Below, piece by piece: positions 1-11,174 of a DNA stretch of 64,000 bases. Numbering within the stretch: position 1 is the first letter of the stretch; each line of letters begins with the position of its first letter. The stretch spans positions 3,472,001 to 3,536,000 of the forward strand of contig OX337231.1 in assembly GCA_946965045.2 (NCBI GenBank), given 5' to 3'. The notes below the pieces were generated by a model. That model saw only the letters and a program-made list of their open reading frames with translations, ran no database searches and had not been told where the DNA came from. The position numbers and the translations under genes are program-made. The stretch comes from Epithemia pelagica. Lineage: Eukaryota > Bacillariophyta > Bacillariophyceae > Surirellales > Surirellaceae.

Positions 1-763
1 GACCTTGCCGAAGATATCTCGAAAAAAAAGAACTAAGCGGTCAAAAGTGTCCACTCTCAGTTTTTGTGTAGGGGGAGAGCAGACTATAGCACAAAAAGTA
101 CTACTGTCCCATGTGTTCTTCACGAACAAAACATCATCATTCATCATCTCACGTGTCCTCATGTGCTTTAAGGATAGGGTTAAGTTTTGTTGAGCCTGAG
201 GCCATTCGGGGAGAGCTGATGGGGGCGTGCGTCAGTGCTGCCCCTGTACTGTATTACATGGCTGTCTGTACTGTTGAGCAGCCTCTTTTCCGTCGAAAAG
301 ACCAAATGACTGATTTCCCACTTAACTCTGACATAAGGAAAAGGTTCTCTGCTTCTGACAACAATTATTGATGGCATGTTTTTCTTCAATGATATGTATT
401 GGGCCTAAATGTCGAGGTCATTACGCGTATTTCTCGCGTTAGAGTGGGCCTTTTGTTTTTGGGCCCTTTTCCCTGCTAGGGTGTTCGGTGTCTCATCTAG
501 CATCTAGCATCTCGCGATTGCCTGTAGTGGCTATCTGCTCCTAGTTAGGAGTAGACGAAGAAGGTGGAGAAGCCACTTGTCGGTCTAGAAGAAGACGAAC
601 TTGTCTTTTGTCTTCAGCATGAGGAGAGGCGGCTGTAGACAGTGATCTCCAACATGATTTAGATCCATTTGTATTGGTGTGATGTTTACGCTAATGGTCT
701 TTTGCATCCAGTCGACGTGATTCCCTCCCTTCCCCTTCGAGGATGAAATCAAATGTGTCCACT
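1..763. other. intergenic, no gene seen
   Basis: Only short overlapping ORFs without recognisable domains occur here. The stretch lies downstream of the first ankyrin gene (minus strand) and presumably holds its 3' UTR and terminator. I see no RNA gene or transposon end. Confidence 0.5.
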
Positions 764-2125
764 CTATAAATCTACCGCTTCGTTTTCCCATGTCGTGATG
801 GGATTCTGCTGTTGATTTTCTAGGCGGGCGTTCCGTGAGACGCCGACAGTTGCTACGTTCTCTTTATCCGGGCTATACACCATTCCATCGCCGCTCGCTG
901 ACTGGTGAGCTTTTGCGAGAAAAACAATTTCTTGCGCAGTTTCATCAAAATATTCATCGTAGTCCTCGGTGCAGGTCATGCTGGGGTCTGCATAGTCGCT
1001 CTCGTCGCAACTCTCACTGCCAGAATCACTCTCACTTTCAAAGGATGCTGTTGGATCATCGTGCTTCATTATGATTGCTTCTTCGGTGGTAAGTTGCCCT
1101 TGTGCCACGAGCCTGGCAAGTTCCAGAGAAAGAGCATCTTTAGGACTCGGGAGAGGGAACGCGTTAGGTTTTACTCGGCAGAGCTCTGGTGGAATGTCAC
1201 CGGTGGCCTTCTCGGATGGGAAATACAAAGGTATAACCTTTTTGAGGATAAATATTCTCCAGTCGACAAAGTGACTCGCGTGCACATACGACAATGGTAA
1301 GGATCCTCGACAATCTTTCATATAGAAGAGTCGATTGTCAAGTTTGAGAATGGCTTCAATTACATCAAATGCTGGTTTGGCTGCCCAACAAGCATCATGA
1401 AGCGGAGTTCTTCCATAGTCGTCGGCTACTTGAACACTTGCTCCAGCTTCCAAAAGTATGTTGAGAATCTCACAATCTCCGCGACGACACGCCATGTGCA
1501 CTAGAGACTCTCCATATTGGTTACACGGATGGGGCGACATGCCGGCTTTCAAAGCTGCACGAAGGCCTTCCTTGTTGCTTTCCTTCACTAACTTAGTCAT
1601 GTAGGGACCATGGCTGGCAAGTTGCAGTTCTGTGGGAGATTTGTAGTAGCCAGTGTGCAAAGTGTGATAAGTGTCTATTGAGTATCCCAATGACCTCATT
1701 TGCTCGTCCAAGAGCACTTGAGGCATGCACTGTGTGAAAAAGCATGATATGAGTACGTTACAACAACTCGAAAGTTTGGTACGAGTTCAAAAAAAAACAC
1801 TTACTTGTGATCGTTCTCGAAAGGATGGTCGATGAGATGACTTTGGCTTGCCCCTCAAGCGAGTACTACTTTCTGGAATATTTTGAGCGAAGCATTCAAT
1901 TTTCCTTCGACTCTCTTCAAAAAGAGTGGAACGAACTGGTGCTGGACTTGTGTTTTCGGGGTCTGATAGGCACTGCTTGTGTACCCAACTACGAAAAAAG
2001 ACTGCGCTTGCCAACTTCTCTGGTGGAACATTGACTTCTTTTCCTGTATTTGATGCCACAAATACATCTTGAAGAGCCCGAGGAACCCGTTGTGTTCGAT
2101 CCATTGTCTTGTCTTGGTCCAACAT
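764..2125 (-). CDS. ankyrin-repeat protein 1 of tandem array (2 exons)
   Basis: Exon 1 is 2125..1805, the intron is 1804..1730 (75 nt, GTAAGT...CACAG, phase 0) and exon 2 is 1729..764, giving about 428 aa. The ATG at 2125 was chosen because the longer frame opens only with GTG. Exon 1 carries the basic motif RVPRALQDVFVASN shared with two downstream paralogues. Exon 2 carries about three ankyrin repeats (cores HMACRRGDCEILNILLEAG and RTPLHDACWAAKPAFDVIEA), then a conserved LPLSY segment, then a Ser/Asp/Glu-rich acidic tail. No signal peptide or membrane segment is visible, so a cytosolic or nuclear protein-protein adaptor is inferred. The partner is unknown. Intron coordinates come from reading splice signals and paralogue alignment, not transcripts. 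Confidence 0.8.
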
Positions 2126-3665
2126 TTTGTTGTACACGGAATGGCAAAAGCTTTAATCAAAAAATGAGCGGTCAAACCCGGTGAACAACCACTCGGTAGG
2201 GATTCTATCAAATGTCGCATGGGCCAAATACGTGGCCAGTCTTTTTCCTTGACTTCTGGGGCTTCCCACGAATTTAAGAGTTAAACCTAATAGTTTCATA
2301 CTTATGCCTTTTTCTACCTTACTACGAGTACGAGTACGAGTACAATACACTGGTACTCGTATCGACCATCATCAAACATCAAATAATATAACTCGGCGTA
2401 TCCACAAGTACTACGAGCTCGTAGTGATCATGTCCACCACGCACCATCTGATTCTGTAGGACATGCGTGGCCGCTCTAGACAAGCGATGGAAGGCAACGA
2501 ATGCTCCGAAGAAGGCTGATGATTGGGTACATCTGGCGAACTAGAAACGATGGGAGATAGCCCCAATCCCGGTAGTTGATGCAGGGCAAGATTCCAAAAT
2601 GTTAGAGTTGACACAAAACAACTATTTCTACCAACAATCGCCATGGGATCTTAATTGTCAGTCAATGTAACGTCCTATTGCGAGCCTTGGCGTTGCGAGC
2701 CTTGGTATTCCGGACCACGCCCTTAAACTCTCCCTATTCCTTCAGGCTTTCACTTCGGGCCTTCGCTGTCGCCGAATAAGGTTTGACTATGTTCCATTAA
2801 GCTTGCCATGACTCCCCACCAAGAATGAAGGGGGCCAAGGCCGGCAAGAGCATTTCCCTCAAACTTCAGCTAAACCCGTCTCGCCACTGTCACTGTGGAT
2901 AAACTGGTGCAGCTTCATTAAGAAGATATGAGCGCCAACAGCAAACAAGAGAATATCCATTGGAGATGTTTTGCAAGCTTGTGTCGCAGTACGCACGCGT
3001 ATGCGTGGGATAATACACACTCGGATTTTGAGGTGAAATAGCTAGTGGGTACCTAATATTTCAAGAAGTACGAAGTGAAATATGATAGCTAGGAGTACCA
3101 CAAGTTTTCGCTCGATCACGGGTATGCCAATTGCCAATTGGCCAAGTCGAAGTGCTTGTGTCAGAAAGGGATGGCAGTTCCATTTCGGTCTTTCTTCAGG
3201 TGTGTCATTATTTGTTGCCGAATGGTCATCGCCATCCTCCACCTTTTTATGTCAGACAAAACTAGCTTGTCATGCAAAATTCAAATCCTTCAAGACATGG
3301 CGCCAATGGTCGGTTTCTTTGTCGACCTATCCTAACTGGTAAACCTCATCATTTCTCCCCTAAACAGAGCCGGCGAATGCTGTTCGCTTATCTCTAGCAC
3401 CAAGACGGCACTCTTTCGGCCAGGCGAGCAATATCACATGACAGGTGACGCGATACAGAACACCACGATGTCACTAAAACGATGCGTTCAGCTCCCTCAT
3501 CCTCCAGTCCCAACGCTTATCTGAGGAGCACGAGAAGCAGGAGAAGCAGAAAAGCGAATTGAAATTGCAGTTCGTCGATCAATTACAAAGTTCAAGAGGT
3601 AGGTATACTGGAGAATGATATTAAACCAAAACTATTATCTCTCTACATAATCTGCGTAAGTCGCA
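2126..3665. other. intergenic, no gene seen
   Basis: This 1.5-kb spacer lies between ankyrin genes 1 and 2. It contains a short GAGTAC microrepeat near 2324-2342. Small ORFs have no recognisable domain and no paralogue in the array. The promoter of gene 1 must lie in its left part. Confidence 0.45.
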
Positions 3666-4993
3666 TTAGCTGGTGGCTCTCGCTAACCTGGCCATCTGAA
3701 GCATTTCGACCAAATCTTCTCCTTCCATGCCACCCGAAAGATCATCATCGTAATCGCTATCATACTCGCTGTCGTAGTCGCTATCGTCTTCATCGTCATG
3801 ATAAACGCTGGTAAGGTCATCCTCGTCGTCGAGAGTGCCACAGGCTGTGGTTTCATCGCCATCTCTAGCCCCGTCCGACATGACACGTGCCTCATGAGGA
3901 CTCAAGTCTCCACATGCCACCATTTTGATGAGTTCCAAACTGAGGTCTGTTTTAGGTTCTGGCAGACTGAACGAATTGGGCTTCATCAATACGAGATCTA
4001 CGGGATGATAGAACTTGGCATTTTCTTCCCCAAAAAATCTATCAATGTTCTCATCAAACCACTTCATCCAATCCTGCCAGTGTGGTTTGGTCACATAGGA
4101 CAAGGGGAGCGCACCCCGCTTGTCTTTCATGAAGAAGAGCCCCGCGTCTCGCTTCAAAATGGTTTCCACAACACCATAAGCAGGGTTGGCCGCCCAGAAG
4201 GCATCATGCAAGGGAGTTCTACCGTAATCATCCGAAACTTGAAGGGAGCTGCCAGCCTCAATCATGACCTTCAGCAAGGTAAGGTCACCCCGCCGACAGA
4301 CCATGTGTAGTAATGATTCCCCAAATTGGTTGCAAGGATTGGGTGACAACCCAATCGCCAAGGTTTCGCGAAGGGCAACCGCGTTGCCCTCTCGAACTAT
4401 CCGTACCATTCGTGGACCATAGCTGGCAACCTGCAACGATGTGGCATTGTTATAATAGGCGGTGTCAAGCGTGTTGTACAACTTGACGACGTAGCCACGC
4501 TCCTTCAAAAGAGCATCAAAATACTCTTGAAGAGTGTACTGCAATCAAGCAAGGAGAGGACATCACGTGAGACACTCGTCCTACTAACAAAGAACAATTA
4601 AGTGTTCCAACAAAGTCGTACCTGTTGTTGATCCTTTTGGAGACTGGAGCGGGTTTTCGTCGTACTGGATTTTTCTGGCTTTCCAGTTGACAATGCATCT
4701 GCTTGAGCATTTTGTACAGCGTTCACTTTGGCGCTCTTGGTGAGCACCTTATCTTTTGATCTATCGTACACCTTTTTCTTTTGATCGGCCACATTGGATG
4801 GACGACGAAAGAAAATATTTCGGAAGAAGGTGCGATGACCCATTCGTTGCGGCGGAGCTTTGTTGACCGTCTCACCCCGATTGGATCGCAAGAATACGGT
4901 TTGCAGAGGCGTGGGAATACGCTGCATGCGAGAGGGCGTCCATTCTTGACTGTTTTCGGCAGAGCACGTGGTGCTCTCAACTACATTGGTCAT
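3666..4993 (-). CDS. ankyrin-repeat protein 2 of tandem array (2 exons)
   Basis: Exon 1 is 4993..4622 (124 codons, true ATG), the intron is 4621..4539 (83 nt, GTACGA...TTGCAG, phase 0) and exon 2 is 4538..3666, giving about 414 aa. Exon 1 has RIPTPLQTVFLRSNRG followed by RTFFRNIFFRRP, the most complete form of the family's basic N-terminal motif. Exon 2 has three ankyrin repeats (LLHMVCRRGDLTLLKVMIEAG, RTPLHDAFWAANPAYGVVET), the family's ALPLSYV segment and a very acidic Asp/Glu/Tyr tail (residues about 350-395). Gene order, strand and intron phase match the neighbours, so this is a tandem duplicate. Function is unassigned. Confidence 0.82.
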
Positions 4994-7242
4994 GGTGACA
5001 ACAGTCGATCACAGAGCAAAATGAAATGTCGGAGTGAGAAACTAATTCTTGGGTGGACGAGTGAGTATGCTGTCGCCGTGTCTTGTTCGTCGGTCTTGGT
5101 GTGGTGTCCATGAATATGGGCCCGTAGCAACAAACAATCCAAACAAGAGAACAAGTATGTGTTGGCAGTATGTGGCCTGATTGGAGCGATTTCATTGGCT
5201 CGGCGAAAAACGTGGTTTCTGCGCAGTGGCAGCAGTACCTGGCGAACCGAATGCAGATGTCAATTGAGGCTCGAAGAAATCCTGAGCGTTAAGTGTCTCT
5301 TGTTTCCATGTTATCCATTGATTATAGACAAGTCACTACCGCTTCGTAATAGTTGTGAAGAATGAAGAGAAGCGAAGGAACGGACGTTGTGATCTCAAAT
5401 TGGCTGGGATATAATCGATACCAAGATTCATATCCGCGAGGTCATCGCTGATATTTCTCGGATGCCAGGATATATTTTGAGACCACGTGGTTTCGTCGAA
5501 ACCAACGTGGCTAACAGTCACAACCAGAATGACCGCATACAGCCTCGACGTGGTAATTATGAAGTCCTTCTATGCGTATTGGTAGGGAAGTCGTCTGCCA
5601 GCTTACGAACGCGTGGGGGATGAGGTTTGGTCGCATGTGAGTCGGGTCGATTTTCTGAATCCGCCCACAATTTACAAAATCCATTCCATAATGTCTCTTC
5701 TATCCGCTATGTACTGGTCAGAAGATTTTGTGGATCTACGTCTATCCTACGTAGCCCAGTACCAGAAGCCTGGTCATTTCTGGTCAATTTGGTCATTTCT
5801 GGTCAATTTAAGACGACGCATGGCGTGCGCGGGCACGGACACTCAGGCATAAAAGTGACTGTCGCACGACAACGTGAGCCGATCAGACCATCTCGCAGAG
5901 CCCCACCCAATAAACAAGAACCCAAAATGCTATCAATTGTCTCATTTTTCCCGAAGAACAAAGAAAGCAAACCTTGGGGATGGATCCAATGCATGCAACA
6001 ATCAAACAAAGCTGTCAACACTACTTTATAAGGTAGAAAATGAGGACATCCTGTTACAAAGGATCCTGCATCCTGCATGGAAAAGCAAAAACTCTTGACC
6101 ATCTATTCTACTTGGGATTGTAGCCTCTCGGCTTGGCTACCTACAAAAGATGGGATTAGGTAGATCGTCACAGCTCATGCAATAAAATATGGATCCATCC
6201 ATGTCCACAACAAGCTGGAATGTGTGAATTGGAAACTGGTAGCTTTTCCCTTTCCAGTTTCCAATCAATAGATATAGCTAATGCTACTGGTCGTCTAGGA
6301 GTACCTAGCTAGTATATCCTTTACCTAGCTAGATGAGCCTAGTATAGGTAGCGATCCTGAGTCCCGTATGGTAGTACGGGAGTATAACATACTCGTACTC
6401 GTAGGGGTCAGAGTCAGAATGGTTGGGACGGGATCCCAATCCCATCGGGCGTGGGGTGGGGGGTGCTGATTTTAGATCGGCTTAAATAAAATCCCGCCTG
6501 CGCGGAAAATGTTGGCGCGCTCTATAATGGCCTCTCCGACTCTAACCTAAAAAGTACAAAAAAATTGACCAGAATTGACCATCGCCAGAATAGGATCTAC
6601 TCTTTGTTAGACCGAAAACCACGACAATCACAAAGAACTGGCGGGTGCAAACCAGTTCAAACTATATCGTGCCATACTGAGGGGAGAATAATCCGAACCT
6701 CACCACCGGAGTGTTCCAAGAGTGGACAACAGTCGTACTGTTGCTTTCCTGTTGTGAGGTCAGAAGAGTCTCACTTCTTCGGTTTGAACGCGACGGAACG
6801 CCAGTAAAGCCGAAACAAGGCCGCAATCTGTTTGGAAAACTCGACGAGCGCTTCTTGGATAAACGATATTTTACATGGACCAAGTCTTAATCGGATAACA
6901 CAGAAGCTGAATCCAAGCACAACCTATTCTTATTAAGCAGTTAAGCATGTTTTCTTTTCCTATGTACCATCGCGTCCCGTCCATGAAAATTAACGTTTCC
7001 CCCTCCACGAAATTTGATTTAGATCTGTACGGCACAAAGAAGTAGCATTAAAGTCAATCCATTTCTTCTGATGCCTGAAACCACTGAGCGAACATGGTTT
7101 GTGTCCCATAAACTGGGTCGACCATTGAGGCCACAAGGTGAGTGCAAGATCCTCCTCTTCTTGTTCAGTGATTTGTCCCGTTAACGTAATCGTTGATCAT
7201 TCAAAGCGTCATCGCTCAGTAACATGCATAGGCTCAAGCTGC
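4994..7242. other. intergenic, no gene seen
   Basis: A 2.2-kb spacer between ankyrin genes 2 and 3. It contains a near-tandem pair of the 19-mer GGTCATTTCTGGTCAATTT at about 5774-5811, and a reverse-complement relative (TTGACCAGAATTGACC) near 6565. These might be remnants of a small inverted-repeat element, but I cannot define its ends. No ORF here shows a domain. Confidence 0.4.
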
Positions 7243-8867
7243 TCATACAATCCTTGATGCAGTGAGTTGATATACCATTTGCAATGCACTAGCTCCACCC
7301 AACAGAGCTCGAGCATCGTTGCTTCTTCTCGCTTGAATGTCATCGTTCGTGTCTTCAGTTTCTCGAACATGGCTCACTTGGTCATCGGCATCGTAGTACT
7401 CTCCATAATCCACGTGAGAATCATCAATGTCGCTGACACTATGGTCCATGGCACGGGCACTCTGGACGACCTTGGTCACCGAACCAAAACTCGCAACGTC
7501 ACTTCCAGTGGAGGCCCATTCCAAAATCATATTCACTTGACCCGACGCAATTTTGGTGGCGACATTCAAAGATACGGCCAATGGTTCCACGAGGGGATCC
7601 GAATGAGGCGGTCGGCGAGCCCAGTCCAAGCCCCTTTGATGCTTCACCGTACTGCCTGTCTTGGGGAACCAGCTATCGACATGGCGATCCATCAAGTTGA
7701 GCCACAAGGACCAGTGCTGGGGGGAAATATAGGAAAGCGGCAAGGCCCCTCTGGCATCGGCCAGAAACAAAAGGATTGGATTGCGATCCAACAAGGCCTT
7801 GGCAACTTCCAGAGCAGGCTGGGGAGCCCAGCAGGCATCATGAAGAACCGTACGGCCATAATCGTTGACCACCTGACAAAGCTTTGGAGAGTACGGGTGC
7901 TGCAACAGCATGTTGAGCAATTCAATACTCCCACAACGACAAACAAGGTGCCAGAGGGACTCTCCACGTGATGTGCAAGGGTTGGCCGACAAGTGAGCAA
8001 GCAATTCTTGCAAAAGGGCAGCATCCTTGGATCGTACAGCGTGTACCAACGCAGGGCCGTAGCTTGCCTTTTGAAATTCCGTGGGACGATTGTAATAGGC
8101 AGTGTCCAAGGCACGAAAGACCAATGCATCATATCCTCTTGTTTTCAAGAGGTTGTCCAGGTACGTTTGAGGATTTGTAGAACTAGGAGTGCCATTGCCC
8201 CCTCGTATCTGCAAGAAATCAAGATTCACATGGATGGTCAGTTCAAAATACCTTGTGGTGCAAAATAAGTGAAACACTGGTTTCATAGTCTTCTCGTATT
8301 TACCTCTTTGCGAGCTGCCCTTGGGCTGGATGCCAAGCTCTGTTGCTGCCAAAGTTCGGTTTGTTTGGCCGGTAGAATGAACCTACTAGACTGCTTTTGA
8401 TTCAAGGGCGAGACTCGACTGGGACTACTGCTTTCATACAAAGGGGTTGCAATCCGTTGCTTTTCGGCGGGAGATTGCACAGGGGGAGATGGAGGTGCGG
8501 ATTCCATTCCTTCCGTGAGACGTTCCGGCTCCTCAGGGACTGGGTGGATTCCCTCGTTGTGCAAAGTGCGTTTTCGACTAGGATGGTCCGTCTTCTCTTT
8601 CATCGTCACGGAGGGGGGTCGATTGCAATCTCGGCTAGGGTCATAATGAGTGGAACGCCAACTCTGTCCTCTACGCTTTCTCAAGGATGCTGCACAAAGC
8701 GTTGCATTCAAGATTTCCTGAGAATCCGTGATTGGATCAAACTTGATGGCAGAGTTTTTGAAAAGTAAGGAATCTCGGCCATCCGACGACACGGGTTGCA
8801 ACATGATGAAAGGAAAATCCATTTCCTCCACTGTCACCGCAGCCACAGCCACCGAAGAGGCTTTCAT
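7243..8867 (-). CDS. ankyrin-repeat protein 3 of tandem array, divergent N-terminus (2 exons)
   Basis: Exon 1 is 8867..8304 (188 codons from the ATG of MKASSVAVAAVTVEE), the intron is 8303..8209 (95 nt, GTAAAT...TTGCAG, phase 0) and exon 2 is 8208..7243, giving about 509 aa. The frame stays open upstream of 8867 to 9209, so a longer start is possible. The ankyrin part (SLWHLVCRCGSIELLNMLLQ, RTVLHDACWAPQPALEVAKA, GALPLSYI) aligns with the other copies. The N-terminal exon does not: the ALQxVFLxxNRG motif is missing and replaced by a Ser/Pro-rich sequence. The C-terminal tail is only mildly acidic. This is the most diverged member of the array. Function is not recognised. Confidence 0.75.
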
Positions 8868-9701
8868 TTTCCCCCTCCCTACAGCCTCACGATCAGGAAA
8901 AATTGTGCAGTGCTTCCCTTTGATTCCTTTTATAGCGGAAGCTATCTGGTTATTCCAACAGTGTCGTCCGCTTCTTACTCGACAGTTACTACTCTCAGAA
9001 CCAACGTTGGTATCTTCTTTGAAGTAATAGAGATCGATCCGTTCAAACGAAGAGATCTGTGTCGGGGTGGTGTGGCAACCCAAAACCCAATTGGAAACTC
9101 GGGTCCTCCTTGCATTTGGTCCACGTACTCTCCTTTCTTGATTTTGATTGTTCTCTTGCACTCGCACTGCTTCCGATATCCAGCCGTGCGTGCTGGGGGG
9201 TGAAATCAAACCAATCCGTGGCTCGCGTTCTCGGGGAGAGATTTGGGATTACCCCCAAGCAGGGGTGAGTGAGTCCCGCGTGATCGAATACGCTGCGCTT
9301 GTATTCCCTGAGAATACAAATCGTGTATTCTATCGCTAGAGTCCTCATTACTCACCCCCGCTGGGGGGTAGATTTGGGATTACGGGATGGATGTGAAGCG
9401 AATTGGAACTCTGCGCCGGCCGAGCCTATTCGTGATCTCTATCACGCATACCAGAAGGATGCCTGGCGTCTTGGGGATCACTCACGTGCTTCACCACCAA
9501 ACACGTGAGGGGAGGTTTAGACACCAAAGAAGGAGAAGAACACGAACAATTTCCAGTTCAGCCATGGCGTTGATAGATAACGCAACTCTTAAATTTTGCA
9601 CGACCCCATGACAACACCATAGAGATGAACAAGGCAACAACGTAGGTTTACAGTAGAGTAACTTAGTATATAGCGAAGAGCGTTTATAACCGCTCAGGGT
9701 C
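8868..9701. other. intergenic with one imperfect inverted repeat
   Basis: Between ankyrin genes 3 and 4. An imperfect inverted repeat is built from CCCCCAAGCAGGGGTGAGT near 9252-9270 and ACTCACCCCCGCTGGGGGG near 9350-9368, spaced about 80 nt. The 5' flank of gene 3 lies at the left. I see no independent gene. Confidence 0.4.
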
Positions 9702-11174
9702 TTATGAACTCCAGGCAATAGCTTGTCCTTTGCCAATACATCCCAGTATTTGTTCCAGTTCACTTTCATCAAAGCCCGAGCAATCGCTGGAGGAGTCGTC
9801 CTCATCTTCCTCATCATCGTCCTCATCGTCATCCTCGTCAGAGACACTGCTATCGTCAAAGGAGGACGAGAAATCCTCCGATGTCGAATCGCAACAGCTA
9901 GACTGATCGGCGTAGAGGTCATCCTTCAACATGGATGCTTCCATGGGTGACATGCGCTTGTTGGCTACCATTCGCAAGAGTTCAACAGGAAGAGAGTCTT
10001 TTGGATCTGGAAAGGGCCGAGAGTTTGGACCATCCAGTGTTAAAGGGGGATCTGCTTCGAGGCCATGTTTGGAAATGTCACGATCGGGCCAATATCTCTC
10101 TTTACGAGACATGAGGAACTTAGTCCACGCCGTCCATTGTTCGGATCGAAGAAAGGACAGGGGAAGGGATCCCTTGCTGTCGGTAATGTAAAGCAACCGG
10201 CGATCTTGAGCCAGTATCATGTCCACGATATCAAAGTTGGGTTCCCTGCAAAAGCAGGCATCGTGCAAGGGAGTGCGACCGTAATCGTCCGCGACTTGAA
10301 CCGAACCACCATGGTCGAGCAGTACTTGGAGGACGTCCTTCTTGCCACTCCGACATACCATGTGTACAATAGATTCACCATGGGCATTGCAGGCATTGGG
10401 AGACAAACCCAGGTCCAAGAGCTCTCGCAGGGCATCCAGGTTTCCAGTCTGAATGGCCTCGGTCAAGGCGTGGCCGTAGCTGTCGAGTTGAAGTGGTGTA
10501 GGCTTGTTGTAATAGGCACACACCAAGGATCGAAAGGATGTGGTAGAATATCCTCTCGAGTTTAACAAGGAGGTGCAGTAGGACTGTGGCGATACATGGT
10601 GTGCCATGGATCTCTGAAGGAATAAAGAGGATAAGATTAGTGTTTGTACCTGACTACAAAGGACAAAGGCTGTCAAGTTACTTACGTTCTCAGAAACAGG
10701 AGATGCTGGTATTACTACAGATTTCTTGTAAGGAGATTTTGGGCTGGCAAGAAGGGCGGAGGCGGATATCTGTATTGATTTCTTTGCTCCCGCTCGAGGC
10801 GAAGTCAAGAGGGGAGAGGGAGCCGCACTATTGAGGGACTTTCGGACTCCAACCTTGGGTGACGTTTTGACTGGGGACTGTGAATGTTTTCGGTTCGCCA
10901 GGGCTGGGCCATTTTCAATCTTGTTGGCTTTGCAATTGTTGCTGTTGTTGTCAGCAGTATCTGCTGGAAAAGCCTTGGGCCGGCCCGAAAAGAAGCGACG
11001 GCGAAAGGTGCGAGCGGCAACTTGATTGGGTGGAGGCTTTGCTATATCCTTCCCTCTATTGGCAGCAAGGAAGACGGCCTGAAGAGCGGCTGGTATCCGT
11101 GAAACAGGCTCTGCTTTTGTCGGCCTTATGGTGGCTTTCAAATTGTGGATTGGTCGGTTGGCAGTGTCAAGCAT
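9702..11174 (-). CDS. ankyrin-repeat protein 4 of tandem array, 72-nt stopless intron
   Basis: Reads as one open frame of 490 codons, but the paralogues show an intron at this site. GTAAGT...TTCAG at 10685..10614 is 72 nt, phase 0, without a stop. Splicing gives 466 aa (exon 1 11174..10686, exon 2 10613..9702). The start is a true ATG. Exon 1 carries RIPAALQAVFLAANRG and RTFRRRFFSGRP plus a Ser/Pro/Lys-rich linker with repeated SPR/SPK. Exon 2 has the three ankyrin repeats (HMVCRSGKKDVLQVLLDHGG, RTPLHDACFCREPNFDIVDM), SLPLSFL and an Asp/Glu/Ser tail. The 24 residues encoded by the intron are hydrophobic and absent from the paralogues, which supports splicing. Confidence 0.82.
   Translation of the reverse strand: MLDTANRPIHNLKATIRPTKAEPVSRIPAALQAVFLAANRGKDIAKPPPNQVAARTFRRRFFSGRPKAFPADTADNNSNNCKANKIENGPALANRKHSQSPVKTSPKVGVRKSLNSAAPSPLLTSPRAGAKKSIQISASALLASPKSPYKKSVVIPASPVSENVSNLTAFVLCSQVQTLILSSLFLQRSMAHHVSPQSYCTSLLNSRGYSTTSFRSLVCAYYNKPTPLQLDSYGHALTEAIQTGNLDALRELLDLGLSPNACNAHGESIVHMVCRSGKKDVLQVLLDHGGSVQVADDYGRTPLHDACFCREPNFDIVDMILAQDRRLLYITDSKGSLPLSFLRSEQWTAWTKFLMSRKERYWPDRDISKHGLEADPPLTLDGPNSRPFPDPKDSLPVELLRMVANKRMSPMEASMLKDDLYADQSSCCDSTSEDFSSSFDDSSVSDEDDDEDDDEEDEDDSSSDCSGFDESELEQILGCIGKGQAIAWSS
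10614..10685 (-). other. predicted 3n intron without stop (ankyrin gene 4)
   Basis: GTAAGT donor at 10685 and TTCAG acceptor ending at 10614. The length of 72 is divisible by three and no in-frame stop occurs, so retention would add 24 residues instead of truncating the protein. Position and phase match the introns of the other three array members. Confidence 0.75.

Noticed and set aside
3798-4310. 170-codon plus-strand ORF
   Set aside because: Antisense to the ankyrin exon of gene 2, with no domain of its own.
5774-6590. Inverted-repeat element suggested by GGTCATTTCTGG-type motifs
   Set aside because: Ends are imperfect, no duplication is found and borders cannot be fixed; noted only in the intergenic entry.
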